Source: Armillaria gallica (taxonomy: Eukaryota > Basidiomycota > Agaricomycetes > Agaricales > Physalacriaceae). From it: a stretch of 64,000 nucleotides of DNA. Below are positions 35,000 through 46,789 of this stretch, piece by piece. The stretch is taken from NCBI GenBank assembly GCA_037576215.1, contig JBANDB010000002.1, forward strand, positions 1,488,001 through 1,552,000, written 5' to 3'. Position 1 is the first letter of the stretch. Each line of letters starts with the position of its first letter. Under the pieces are notes generated by a model. That model worked only from the letters and a program-made list of their open reading frames with translations. It made no database searches and was not told the DNA's origin. The translations under genes were made by a program, and so were the position numbers.

Positions 35000-36660
35000 A
35001 GGTGAGTAGTGAAGATTAATAGTGGTAGATGTACGTCGAGGCATGAGTGAAAAGCAGTTTTTCTTTGACAAAGGGATCGCTCACCTATATATACTCCGGA
35101 CGAACAAAGAGAGGTCCCTGCCTCTTTTAAGATGAACCCGTCCTTAGATAGAGATGTAGTCGTCCGTAAGCTACCCACACAAAAAAGAGGGTGCTTCTTG
35201 CATGGCGTTCCTCACATAATTGTAATGCGCAAAACTGGTTCGTCAACAATGGGACACAGGGTAAGCAGAAGTGAAGAGTTTCGAATTTAGAAAACCGGTG
35301 AACTCAGGCCGAGACACTCTGCCGGTGCAGGCTTGTACCAGCAGAGGTGGCTCCAGGCTAATAAATCCAGTTTTCCAATTTTGTATTGGCCGACTTCGCT
35401 ACACGAAAGAAGTGAGGAGTAATAGCCCTCTATAAGGGCGGCTATCGGCCTGAAAACACCTGAGAACGTGCAGAACGTAGTTTACTCGACATCCCTTGTT
35501 GCCACAATCCTGGATAAATAAAGAAATAAATCAAAAAATGTTCTTGCAAATCTGGAAAGTGTCACGTGATCTCCAGCCAAAAATCAAGAATGCATTTTCA
35601 TGTATATCTCCCCTCGGTTTCCTTCCTAATCTCGAAGATCTGAGTCCTAGACCCAAAAATACGCCCTCAGGAGCGAGGTCGGGTTTATGTGTCATGCACT
35701 GTAGGAAAAAATAAAAAAGGGATAAGTATGAACTCATAACGGTTGAGAAATTGTGCGCCGACGGTCCTTTTGATGGCAATATCCCCCTCACCTCACCTTC
35801 GGCTCTCGTTAGCCTTGATTTGCAACCTCCCACTAACTACCATCAGGATATTAAACTATTTATGTGTAATCCACAATTGTCGCCTTTTTCTTTTCCTGGC
35901 CCAGTGTAATGTACCCATTGACTGCTTCCATAAATGTTCAGACAAATAGAGTCATACTAGGACCGCTTGCCAGTGCGACCACTACTACTAGGCCATAACT
36001 GAATAACTAGTACGTATCCTTTGTAAAATATGTGCAAAAAAGCAAAATCGGGCATATTAGGCATTTATAAAAATTATGCTCCAGAGAATACAGTACGTGC
36101 ATGTATGGTAGAAACCTAGAAATGAGTGTTACATTAGGAAACCAAAGAAACTTGGAAACATTACCGTGGTTACGCGTTACTGTTGCTAAAATAAGCAACC
36201 ATGCATCAGGAAAAATATCACTCGCATGGCTTTCATTATTGTTCACAAGGGATATCTCCGATTCTCTAGAAGGATCAAGGTGCACTTGAAAGTTCACCGC
36301 GAAATTTTCATAGATAATATACTGATTTTTGAAAATTTCAACATGTAACGAAAAAATTTGGAAACAAGGTTGCCGTTACACGTTACATATGGCAAAATAA
36401 GCAACGCAACGACTCCTGCGTTACGCATTACGGTTTCTACTGTTCACGCACGTACAGTACACATAAAACCGTATGCTGAAAATTTAAATTTTCTGACTGA
36501 AAGTATATGCCCTGCAAAAGCAAGGTTCAAGAAAAGAGGCAATGTCAATCGTTCGGCCTACAGTAGGTGCAGAGTCCAGACACACAAGCTCGCTCTTTGG
36601 CTGGAAATCCATAAACCCAGTTGGGGCCTGTCGGTGCTTTCGCCCGAGTAAAAAGAGGTC
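35000..36660. other. No gene seen; AT-rich, with a short duplicated segment
   Basis: Two similar stretches about 200 bases apart (36154-36200 and 36357-36405) share GGAAACA, CGTTAC and AAAATAAGCAAC and may be remains of a tandem duplication. Otherwise only short ORFs. Confidence 0.4.
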
Positions 36661-36672
36661 TCACGCGGCGCT

Positions 36673-37330
36673 TTAGTGGGCTAGTGTGGATATGATGAGC
36701 GTGTACGAATCGGACCATGAAACGATATCAAACTCACTGGACACCTTTTCTGTGCTGCTATGAAGGGTAGCTCCTTCAACCTGAGATGAGGAAGGTGCCG
36801 ACAGTATCCAGGACTGGTCAATGTATGAGCGTGGCCTGTGATAGTGGCTGGTGTACAGACGCCCATTCGGGATGAGCCTGCGGTCAGCTGTCGGCGTGGA
36901 CAAGAGGATCAGATCTGGTTAGGAAACAGGAAGTACAGACATCGACTCGGGGCGGCGCTTAATTGTTTGCGGACGTCTAGATGATACGCTAACAGTACTT
37001 ACCCATTTTTTACAGGCAAAAGGGACTTAGAGGTATTTTGCCTATGATACCCAGACTCTCGGCGACGGCGTCGTCCATGGCTACATAAGATTCCCATGAA
37101 GAGAGAAAGTTGCTGTCAATACTAAGAGGGGATGAGGGAAATAATGCTCACAATCAAAAGACGAGAATCATCAGCAACGAATGCACCTCCTCCGGCAGTG
37201 AACTTGCTTGCATTATGTTGGAGATATCGCAGGAAGCCGCGAGAAGAGTGTAGAAGGTTCAAGTCGGCATGATGCCGGATGACCTTAGGACCGATACTTA
37301 CTGCTTATGGACAAGTTTAGTAGAACATTC
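36673..37330 (-). other. Possible small minus-strand gene pieces
   Basis: 36903-36673 is open for 76 codons (MSTPTADRRLIPNGRLY, then YIDQSWILSAPSSSQ). 37290-37040 has a readable piece (LQHNASKFTAGGGAF, VADDSRLL), a GTGAGC donor, and after an acceptor SWESYVAMDDAVAESLGI, but the phases do not fit. Either a damaged gene or a wrong model. Confidence 0.25.
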
Positions 37331-37579
37331 TAGATAGTTTTCGTAGTATAAATACAGGCTCTGTAGGAGCCAGAGAATACAAGTTCATTAGTCTGGCTTT
37401 ACCAGCCACTAGTCTACCCACTGCGAACCTACAGTTTCCAACACATTATAATTGGCGGACGAGCTCGAGATCTATGAAGTGCTTGACCTATTGTTGATGC
37501 GAGACTGGGTGTTGGCGTGCGGAACAACCATTACGGTACACGGGACCGGTCAACATGCAATGCGATATCCGTAGACGAA

Positions 37580-37870
37580 GATAAATCACTAATTCACCAG
37601 GTAAAGTGACCATTGGTGGTATCAACACATTGACTGTAACGGCACCCTGAAGCTGAAGGGTGGAGCTGTCGATTCAGACACTCCATCTCTGACAAGAGCG
37701 GAAGGACGTCCGCATGCAGCAACTCAAATTGACCACCCCCATCTCCAATAGACCTGAAGAGTGCCCTCAACAGGTGGAACTATTGAGGTTCGGTCGCTTT
37801 CACAGTCAACGGGAAACAATCAAAGACTTTCCAAGGTGTAGAGCAAGTATGGTCTCGCCGGTTGCAGAAT
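37580..37870 (-). pseudogene. Broken relative of the segment at 5.3-5.5 kb
   Basis: DNA similarity to 5290-5540 on the same strand, with the readable core MECLNRQLHPS against ILESLNGQLHSSE there, but with in-frame stops (for example after VKATEPQ). No complete gene on either side. Confidence 0.35.
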
Positions 37871-38569
37871 GGCTCGCGGCGGCTACAGCTACGGTCTTGT
37901 AGAGGCATATTCTCGTCGCAACCACTAGATCGTACTCTCTGACAGGATAGGCTGGAACCATTCAATAGCATAGGTGCGATTATCAGAGTCCCTCTTTGAA
38001 GGATTGCGAACCCATCCTTCAAAGAGCCGGAGAAAAGATCAATGCTCGGTCGAGTCTGTGAGCTTCGCACTGCCGAAGAGCGGCTAAGCAGACGAGGAGG
38101 CCACGGACAAACATTTGGAAGAACATACATAGCACTGATACGTAGTTTGTGATGATACATGTCGTAACTCTGCACTTGACATTAACCGCATCTTCATAAT
38201 ACTTAGCCTATCCAAACGGCCTTAGGATACTTTAAACGTGATATCATCATCATCATCAAACGGCCTTCGAACATCAGCTCTAGTATCTGCTGTAGGTGTC
38301 TACCATTCAATAACAGACAATGGCTAGCTCTTGCTATCTCTATGAGTGCAAGTTAAAAGAGCCATTGTGCGATAAGATTTTTGTGATATTCTTTTCATCG
38401 GACAATCTTGCAAAATACGTACCGCGTGTAAAACAAAGGTCTCCCTATCAACATCCGAAGAATCTGTATTGAACCCACAATGAAGGTAAGGCAGGAAGGA
38501 CAACCACAGAATGGGCCGACAAGCAAAACACGTGCTCATATAGTCCCGGATTGGTGATAGTGGGCACCG

Positions 38570-39170
38570 TATAGCTTAACTTCCTCTCCTTTGCGCATTC
38601 GCCTCCAAATACAAAACTTCAAACACTGGTGGAATCGTCGCCTGCACGAGCGACCAAATCCAACAGCTCCTCTCTGAATGTTCCGCAGAACTAGATCCCA
38701 CCCTTCGGCAGTCAAGTATCGACAATATCAAGGTTGAGTGAGCATTGCAGGACCATGCTTTCAGAACGGGGCTGGTGATGGCGATGTTCTCGCACATACT
38801 GACGGCAATTTGGGCTGGATATTCGCGAAGATGTCCTTGAGGAAGGTGGACTTGTGGAGGTTCTCTTCGGTGACCACGCAGCACGCTTAAACGACCTCGA
38901 AGGTGTGCTTGCAAGTCGAGACAACGTTGTCCTCGCTGTACTGTCGAATGACACGCAGCAGGCAGTTTTATGTGCGTGGACTAAGAATGTTTAGCGCGAC
39001 AGCGAGGAATCTGAACTCGAGGCTCATGGAGGGATACCTCCCCGGAAGAAGGTCAAAGAGGGTAAATGGAAATCGAGATGCTTTAGCATTTACTAGAGTG
39101 TCAAGGATCTCACGAAATCCAGTCGCTACATAATCGCGTTTTCAGGTCCAGATTCTGAGTATTGGTTAGC
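38570..39170 (+). pseudogene. Decayed plus-strand gene, unknown family
   Basis: Readable plus-strand pieces: YKTSNTGGIVACTSDQIQ then LLSECSAELDPTLRQSS (to about 38735), and in a later frame REDVLEEGGLVEVLFGD, LEGVLASRDNVVLAVLS, then after a TAG SEESELEAHGGIPPRKK and SSRYIIAFSGPDSEYW. Two stops and an unresolved gap separate them. The composition is strongly protein-like, so this is probably a dead or misread gene. No family recognised. Confidence 0.35.
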
Positions 39171-40533
39171 AATACAAAAGGAGGGTTAGACGAAGCTCGC
39201 CTATTCTAGGATCGAGTATTTGTAATGCTTGCAACATCGACGTGTGCGATATCTTCTGCTGTCCGCTCGTAGGCGCCTGATGTGAAGAGGAATAGGAAAA
39301 GAGGTAGTGTCGAAAGAAGTGTGTACGCGGCACAGGAAAGGGGTCCTTCACAATCGGTTCCTCAGTGTTCATCCCATCGAGGGACTATTCTAGTGCGAGT
39401 ATTGGCGATTCAAAATTCCCGAGGTATGACTGATCTTCCGCATCTAGTTGCACCGTTACGTCGAAAATTAAGAGGATCCTGCAAAGACAGTGGAGCGTCT
39501 TCGACCCTGTGAGAGTCGAAAGGATCGGTCCGGTCCATGTGCAGAGCAAGGCATCCCTTGGCAAGCTTATATTTGATAGTACCACCCTGCAGCCCCCTGC
39601 GGAGTTTATTGGTGACAGGAAAACACCCAATTCTGGACTCTGCAACACCATCAGATCAAGCGACCGGGGCATGTTCCCGGTCATATGCTGCCAGTGGCCA
39701 AGGATCTGGAGCAACTCAAGGTGGTATTTGGCTGGTCAGATCTGATGTATACCCAAGTTTTAGTAAGTTTTCTTCCGATGAAGATTGCTTTGACTGAAGC
39801 TTCCGTCAGGATGACGTTCGTCACAAAGTCCACCAGAGGCTTGATGTCAGTCGCCCCCTTAAAAATTCGGGACAAGTCCGCGCTGTCTGTGACGCCGTGA
39901 GCCATAACTCAACTTTTATTTGTCTCAAGCTACTCACAGTCCAATGTCATAGATCACTAGCAAGCATAGCTTCCTTGACGAATACACAGACGCCTGGCCT
40001 ATTCGCGACATGGTCAGCAACGTGTTGAAGATCACGTCGATGCATGCTTTGAACTGAATATTTGTCGTGTTATGTACAGTACATTATCTTGGCGTGCCCA
40101 GCTGCAAGGGACACTGGGAGGCGAGTAGCACTTTCACTGAATTCAAGCGACCTTGCATGATTGTTTCTACTCTCCCTGATAGTACTATTAAGAGAGAAGA
40201 AACATCAAAGCAGGGTCGGGTATGTGGCTACTCGCCTATCGACGGCTGGTATTGCCCAAGTATAGAACGACCATTGGTGTTTGGAAGCCAATGTTGCGTT
40301 GTGGATGAGACAAGTCGTGCTGGGGACATTGTGGTGGGGATGAACCGACTGGAACTTGCCAGAAAGTAAAAAATTCCTTGAAGCCGTTAGTATTGGATGC
40401 GGCCGACCCTGTGCAGAGAGAAGGTCCATGTGAAAGCTGACCAGCTAAACTGCTTCTGATGTGAGGGGGCAAGAGATTGCCTAGAAATGGCACGAACAAT
40501 AGCCAGTGGTGCACATCGTTTGGCCGAATCGCC
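39171..40533. other. No reliable gene
   Basis: Overlapping ORFs on both strands (for example 39509-39745 plus, 39905-39681 minus, 40067-40369 plus, 40514-40236 minus) without consistent splice partners. I cannot choose among them. Confidence 0.35.
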
Positions 40534-40909
40534 TCATGTTAACCTGAATATATTCATCACCACATAGTTTTATAGGCTGAGAGAACATCTTTTGATGTTA
40601 TTTGGTTAAGTAGACCTCATACCTGTGAAGCCACGGGGGCCAAGCTGAACCTAGAGCGGTCGGTATTGTAACACTTATTTCTGTAGTACGAACTCTTTTA
40701 CTTTCCTTCTCAAAGCTATCGGCTAGAATATCGTCATCCTCCGTGAATGAAAAAGTGAAATGGTCAAGGGCAAGACAGGTAAGGCGTAGAAAAGAAATTA
40801 TTAATGAGGTGCAGAACATAGCTCTCATCATCGTTGTCGGAACGTTAATATAACAAAGCTCCGATGAAACATTGCAAGGACACTCCTTGCGCGGTAGTCT
40901 AAATGCCAT
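40534..40909 (-). CDS. Small two-exon candidate with one hydrophobic stretch
   Basis: The minus-strand frame starts MAFRLPRKECPCNVSS, has a hydrophobic run (MMRAMFCTSLIISFL), then LDHFTFSFTEDDDILAD and PTALGSAWPPWLHR, and reaches a GTATGA donor. A CAG acceptor in the next 110 bases would close the protein after two more residues (stop 40536-40534). A TATAAAT-like word lies just upstream. No family recognised. Confidence 0.35.
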
Positions 40910-41084
40910 TATTTATATTTTCGAACCTAGGTTGAAGTACAAGAATATAAGGAGACCAAGGAACGGAATATGGTAATATCATCATGAAACCGGACAGCAC
41001 GTGAACGAAGTGTAAGAATGATCAAAGACGAGCTTTGAGGAATTCGGCGAAACGATGCCACAACACAGAGCAACCTGGGGCTCG

Positions 41085-42825
41085 TCAAAACTGACAGAGA
41101 CGACGATGAGAGCTAGACTAACCTGAAAGTAATTGTTGTCGGCAGAGTAAAGCTATAAGGTACGAGAAGATTAGCAAGGCGACTCCAGATGCGGTAACAC
41201 GAACTGAGCTCTCCAACTCAGCCCGCAACTTCTCCAGCTCGATGCATCGCGCCTGCTCTAACTCAGCCACTCGGGCCTTCATATCGGCTTCTTCGGCTTC
41301 TTTCTGTTTCACGAGCCTTTCCTCCTCAAGCCTTTTGGCTTTCAGGGCTTCGGCCGCCGCTTCGTCTCTCCGACGTTGCTGGATCTCAAGACGGTGCGCG
41401 TCGGTCTGCAGTTAAAGCTAATTATGACAGCAAACTCAAGGAGATGCGGTCCTCACCGGTTTGATCCAGATGTGAATACAAGCACGCCTGACGCTGGTCT
41501 CTCCACTCGCGATGAAGTGACTCTGATGAGTGGAATAAGTCTGTGATCTCCATTAGTACGGGTCGGCACCGCAAACCAAACATGCTTACCGCTATGCAAT
41601 GAACAGTACTGCTGTCTATTCATTAATCAGTAAGGTGGTTGCATACATTTGCAGTGTTAACTCACCTTGAGAATGTTCCAGAGTATGTAGCAAGGCTCCC
41701 GTCGCAACATCAAACACGTAAATCAGTCTGTCATCACTTCCACAGATTAGGGTTCGCCCCTTTTCTTCAGCGAAAGCAAACTTTTTGGGAACACCTTCTT
41801 CAGCTTCAATGTTTAGGCGGTACTTTGGCATGTGTGCTGTTGCAGAGATGTAGACATCTACTTCGTCTGAAGTCAGATTATGGATTGCCATCACGCCCTC
41901 ATCAGGAGAGAACGTCGCAGATCCACTAGTGGTAGACAGATGAGCAAAAGAATAATAGATCCGACTCCGACACTTACATCTTCCCACGTAGAGTGGCTGC
42001 TCCAAGCTTCTGTCCGTTCGAAACATCAAAACATAATCTATCAAATGTGGTTCGTTAACAGAATGAGAGGGGATATGCCAGTCATACATTTCACTTGTGT
42101 AAAGTGCATGCACAATCAGATTTCTTTTGGTTCCATAGAAATGGGTACTGATAGGTAGATTGCCGATATCGAGTTGCCACAGAGGCGTCAACGAATCTGA
42201 GGGAGACACATTACCCAGATGTCCCAAGACAGCAAGGAGAGACTTACTGTAGTCATCGATGGTGAATACCTTGATAGTACCGGAATGGCTTGCCGCGGCA
42301 TATCTACTGTTGACTGAATCGATAGCTTGAGATTCGACGGGTTCATGGAACAGCTCGATTGTATGAGCCTTCTGGAAATTGAACTCCTGTAGGGTAAAAT
42401 GGAAATAAGAAGACATTTGCAGCAAACGCTTAGCAGACTGACCGGCATGGCTTTGGTCATGGGAATAACAGAGACGTATCCATATCCAGTACCTGAAAAC
42501 AAGACTGCAATCAAGGGTACAGCGGTAGGGGGGTTTTCAACGATGTCAAGGACAGTGACTTGACCACCACCAGGAACGGGCGCGCGCTGCACACACTGAG
42601 CAGTTGTAAGGTCCCAGGACCGAATAAGCTGGTCGTCAGCTGTCGGAAAGTAGCCATTAGAAAAGGAACTGATGCAGCAGAGTATAGAGTCTTACAGCCA
42701 CTGACGAGCATGGTACCATTCTTCCAGAATTGTAGGCAGTTAACGGCACCATCGCCGCGGAGTGTTAAAGAATGAGTATAAGTCCCGTCAAGATCTTGCT
42801 CATCGTCCATTTCGAGGGACAGCAT
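41085..42825 (-). CDS. WD40-repeat protein with C-terminal coiled coil
   Basis: About ten minus-strand exons join in phase. Visible repeat blades include DGAVNCLQFWKNGTMLVSG with SDDQLIRSWDLTTAQC, then SGTIKVFTIDDY, the strong blade GRTLICGSDDRLIYVFDV with ATGALLHTLEHSQ, and SHFIASGETSVRRACIHIW. After the propeller comes a charged heptad region (RLEIQQRRRDEAAAEALK, EEERLVKQKEAEEADMK, RVAELEQARCIELEKL), and the protein ends a few residues after LYSADNNYFQ. Two short candidate introns near 42180-42250 and 41935-41985 are also open in frame, so they may or may not be spliced. WD40 propellers are protein-binding platforms; the partner here is unknown. The frame is intact. A short piece of its exon 2 recurs at 20.3 kb. 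Confidence 0.8.
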
Positions 42826-42961
42826 CGGTCTTCATCGCGTTAATAAGTGGAGGGAGGAGGAGGGTTATCGAAAGAATGCGAAGTAGAAAATGCCTTTGTG
42901 AAGGAATGTCACGTGGCTACAAGTGTCGGAAACAACCTTGAGACAGTTCCTTCCCTGCAGC

Positions 42962-42987
42962 GTAGTAGTAGTAGTAGTAGTAGTAGT
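42962..42987. repeat. (GTA)n microsatellite, about 8-9 units
   Basis: Perfect GTA run between the WD40 gene start and repeat A copy 7. Confidence 0.95.
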
Positions 42988-42999
42988 CGCACTGGCAAA

Positions 43000-44480
43000 C
43001 GGGTCCTATAGTAACAGCGTACAATGTAAAGCTAGTACCAAGGACTAATCCATCCAGTTCCAGCTGAACGGAGATAGAAATTATAGTATAATCATATGTC
43101 ACGGTAAATGAAAAAGGAATGAAACTCGTGTAGAAAATAAACTAGATCATCTGAAGATTGAGATATGAACTCGACAACACAAGGGATTTGATGGAAGTTC
43201 AAGGATCGCCATAGAAAATCAAGCGCAGGGAAGATCTGAACGTAGGCATGTCATCCTGCTGGATAAGAATCGGAATCAGTACGAGTAACGTCAAGGGAAA
43301 ATAGTAGACCAACGTTCAGATTAAATCATCCATCTCCGTCAGACGAATCGTAACTGGACGTGGACGTATCCCGGGGTAACCTTCATCGAGGATAACCACG
43401 CATGCACTGGGATGTATTCCTGTAGGCATATCTGAGTCTGAGTCGCCCGACAAAAGAAGAAGGCATACGTCGAAAAAATGTATGTACACTCGCGAGGACC
43501 GGGCGATGGAAACATCAAGGATAGCGGATGCGATGACAACATGTGGCTACAGTCAAGGAGAACGACGTTAGGACTACAAATACAACGGGCTGATGAGCCT
43601 ATTGTACGATTTCTGGACAAGTAAGAGCGACGCACGAATTGGGCTTCGCCGATTCTGTGAGTATCGACTAGGACCTTCACAGCGCGACCAAGACAAAGAC
43701 AAATGAGGGGACACCTAGAATATTAAATATTATCAGAACGACCATTCGTCTATCCAGGACATAGAAACGCACCATGCCTCTTGGTCCTACTATCCATCCC
43801 CGTCCTCGTATACCCCAATATTCACAAATTCACAAATTCACTGCAATTTTGTCGATATGAGCAAGAGCCTACGAGGAGGATAAGGAAGCAACCACTCGCC
43901 AGCGTCAAATCCAGCGTCTCGACCCTGTGAGTCAATTCTCCACAAGAAAACTTGACATGATTACCATCCCAGATAAGAGCAGCTGAAGCGAGCGCCCTAT
44001 TGCTGAATTTCAATGGGTGTCGGTGACAAGAGAAGAAGACCGTGGGAATGCTATCTCTCGGCTACATTTGGTGCCCAAAATCATTAACTCCCCTAAATCC
44101 GCGGCTCAGGGAGATAAGAAATTTGATGCTATATCTGATTCCCGCCATCACTTTCTCATGCCTTCTCCCCTTGCCTCACCTACTGTGTCCGTTAAGCATA
44201 GGATTGTCCCTTGTAGCCTCAGCAGTAAGTACGCCTTCAAACTTACATTCAGATATTATCATTTTACGGTCCACTTAGATACTTAACTCCACGTCCAAAC
44301 TACATTTTCCTGGTCGGGGGGCAGAACCGCCTGCTGCGACCGACCTTGGTGTTCATGCCTAAATCGGGCTGGTCCATTCGTTGAACACAAATCAACGTCG
44401 CACTCGTAGTTTAAAGTTCTGCACATGCGCCGCTGCACCTTTCATTTGCCATCAGTATCATTTAAGCCCGTCATACGTTT
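43000..44480 (+). repeat. Repeat family A, copy 7 (tail type T2)
   Basis: Full head, lacking the GGGGCGAGTC block (deleted). The minus-strand ORF (43339-43680) is 113 codons because of a 9-base in-frame deletion near its start. Two octamers; RGNAISRL frame at 44017-44286; donor-like site GTAAGT. Tail T2 as in copy 3. Confidence 0.85.
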
Positions 44481-44734
44481 CCGTATTTGCTCCTTCTGCA
44501 GACTGTGACACTATACCCATTCGAGCTCCACCAGCTGTATCAATCGTTGAACTCTATTATTTTCAGATGGCACGTTTCATCTGATTTGAGGGTCAAACGA
44601 GCATCAGAGTATCTAGTTCGGAATGGAGTTGATCCTCCGTTCCGCCTGCCCATACTGCCACAACCCCCCAGTCACTTGGTGGTGCCCGCCCCTGGATCGC
44701 CAAGGCTTTCACTGTCCTGCCTATAGTGCCTCCC

Positions 44735-45357
44735 CCTTCAACGGAAACGGTAGACCTGTGACCGGTCCCCGTACATGAGCAAGCGTCGATGTAGGGGACC
44801 TGTACAGCTGACCTTGAATTCCCTTTGATGCGTTTAGGGATTTGCCGAATCCTAACAAAGTCAGAACGTGGATACCATATTTGGGTTTTGGTGGTGCACC
44901 GCGACAGCGACAACGTGTTTCTGAGCAGCTTCTTGGCTGACAAGCGTTGTTCGTCTTCTAAGTATACATTCACCTCTCACTACTGATAACATCATGTATT
45001 GCTGCTGAAATCATCCGTAAAGTTTAAAAGATCGTTCAAAAAGTACTGGTTTTGAAGTGCTGATGCCTAACAACATATCACATATTACAACGGTCCGAAT
45101 GGCATGTCATTGGGGCAGGTATTGTAAAATTTGATGAAAGTACAAATTTTCAAGGAAACCATGAAGCACTCATGCCAAAACGCGTTGTCGCTGTCACGGT
45201 GCACCACCAAAACCCAAATATGGTATCCGCGTTCTGACCTCTTTAGGATTCGGCAAACCCCTAAACGCATCAAAGGGAATTCAAAGTCATATTTACAGGT
45301 CCCTATCATCGACGCTTGCTCATGTAGGGACCAGTCACAGGTCTACGGAAACGGTTG
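44735..45357. repeat. Imperfect inverted repeat, arms about 210 bases
   Basis: 44735-44955 and the reverse complement of 45150-45357 match closely (shared words include GAGCAAGCGTCGATG, TTTGATGCGTTTAGGG and GATACCATATTTGGG), with a 195-base spacer. Each arm read outward keeps the frame SLSRCTTKTQIWYPRSD. It sits just before the LINE remnant. Confidence 0.8.
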
Positions 45358-45399
45358 ATACTACTGAGAGTGCACCCTTCGATCGGTTACCATCAGAAA

Positions 45400-46760
45400 A
45401 CAATAGCCGCCGCCGCGCCCCCAGACAACGGCAGTGGGAAATCTATAATGCCTTCGTAGATGCTTGTTGCTCTGGTGAACCGTTCTTCCGGTCCACGATC
45501 CGCGACCTCACAGATCCTAAGCCATCTAAACCTAAAGTATCTCTTGATGACTTGGCAGCAGAATTCGAAAGACGCGTCCTCATTCCGGACACTTTTCCTC
45601 CTGAACTTGAGACCATTGCCCTCGAACTGGCAGCGCTTGAATGCAGTGCATTTCCCTCTTGTACCACTGACCATACATCGAGGCGCTCCTTTTCTCGACA
45701 CTTTGTCCGCGAAGAGATCATCAGGAATCGGGATCGTGTCGCCCAATGTCTAAAAACCACACCCGGTTTTGACACGACAACGTACAAACTCTTCACAATG
45801 CTATCTGTTGATGCTCTGGTCCGATTCTTCAACTCGTGCCTGGATCTTCGGTCAGCACCATGTATGTAGATGATTACTATTCTCGCATTTTTAAACCGGG
45901 CAAGGATGCTACACACCCTGCCTCCTATCGTCTGGTTGGCCTCAAATCCTGCCTGCTGAAAATGTTCACCCTGCTTTGGGATGATCGCTTCAGAGAGTGG
46001 ATGGAGGACAAGCATATTTTGCCCGACACTCAGAATGGTTTCTGCCGCGGGTACCACGGACTTAACAACCACTTCATACTTCGCTGCGCTATTGAGACTG
46101 CCTTAGGTTCGGGATGCCCTCTCTATGTCGTTCTGCCCGATCTCACCAATGCATTCCAATTGACTGATCACTCTTCCCTCTGGGTCATGATGTACAAACA
46201 CGGGTTTCGGGGCCTCTCTTTGATTGGCTGCAATCTATGTACAGTGGAATGAGATACTGTATCAAGATGGGCGACTCTTATTCGGCAGCCTTTGACTCCG
46301 ACATTGGTGGTGTGGTGTGTGTATTGGTATCCTAGCAGGAGACGGAACGTCCCTAGTGTATTCGGATCTGACTTCTCTCCTCGTGCTCATCTGGATGATG
46401 TCTCTTTCGGTGACAGACGAATCCTGAACGTCGATCACGCTGATGATGGAGCTCTCTGGTCCACTTCCCTGGCAGGTATACAGATGCGCTGTGATGACTA
46501 CGGCCCTTGGACCAGCCAGAGGGACTGCTTATTAACTTCCCAAAGACCAAGGTACTTGTGCCGTACTCATGATTAGATACCTTGATACGAATGTTTTTTT
46601 TTCCAGGCACTCATTTTGGGTAAACGGCCCCGAGTCATCCCTACAATCACACTGCAAGGGAGGTCGCTCAAGTGGACTGATGACACCCGCTCCCTGGGAG
46701 TGGTCTTCTGCTCCACTGTCCTGGATGTTACCGCTTGCTTTGTGCATGACATGTTCACAC
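45400..46760 (+). mobile_element. Non-LTR retrotransposon (LINE) remnant, reverse transcriptase region
   Basis: Plus-strand pieces in three or more frames read as one reverse transcriptase: QWEIYNAFVDACCSGEPFF, VSLDDLAAEFERRVLIP, a first frame change near 45840, then FKPGKDATHPASYRLVGL, NGFCRGYHGLNNHFILRCA and YVVLPDLTNAF; after another break VDHADDGALWSTSLAG; and last WTDDTRSLGVVF. The PGKD...YR, NGF and ADD motifs are those of LINE reverse transcriptases of agaricomycetes. The usual Y of YADD is H. Several frameshifts and stops make it inactive. No endonuclease part is seen. Confidence 0.85.
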
Positions 46761-46789
46761 TGTAGAACTCTATTCCACTGTATTGATAT

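Noticed and set aside
45400..46760. An active retrotransposon
   Set aside because: At least three frame changes, altered YADD motif and no endonuclease domain; it cannot be active.
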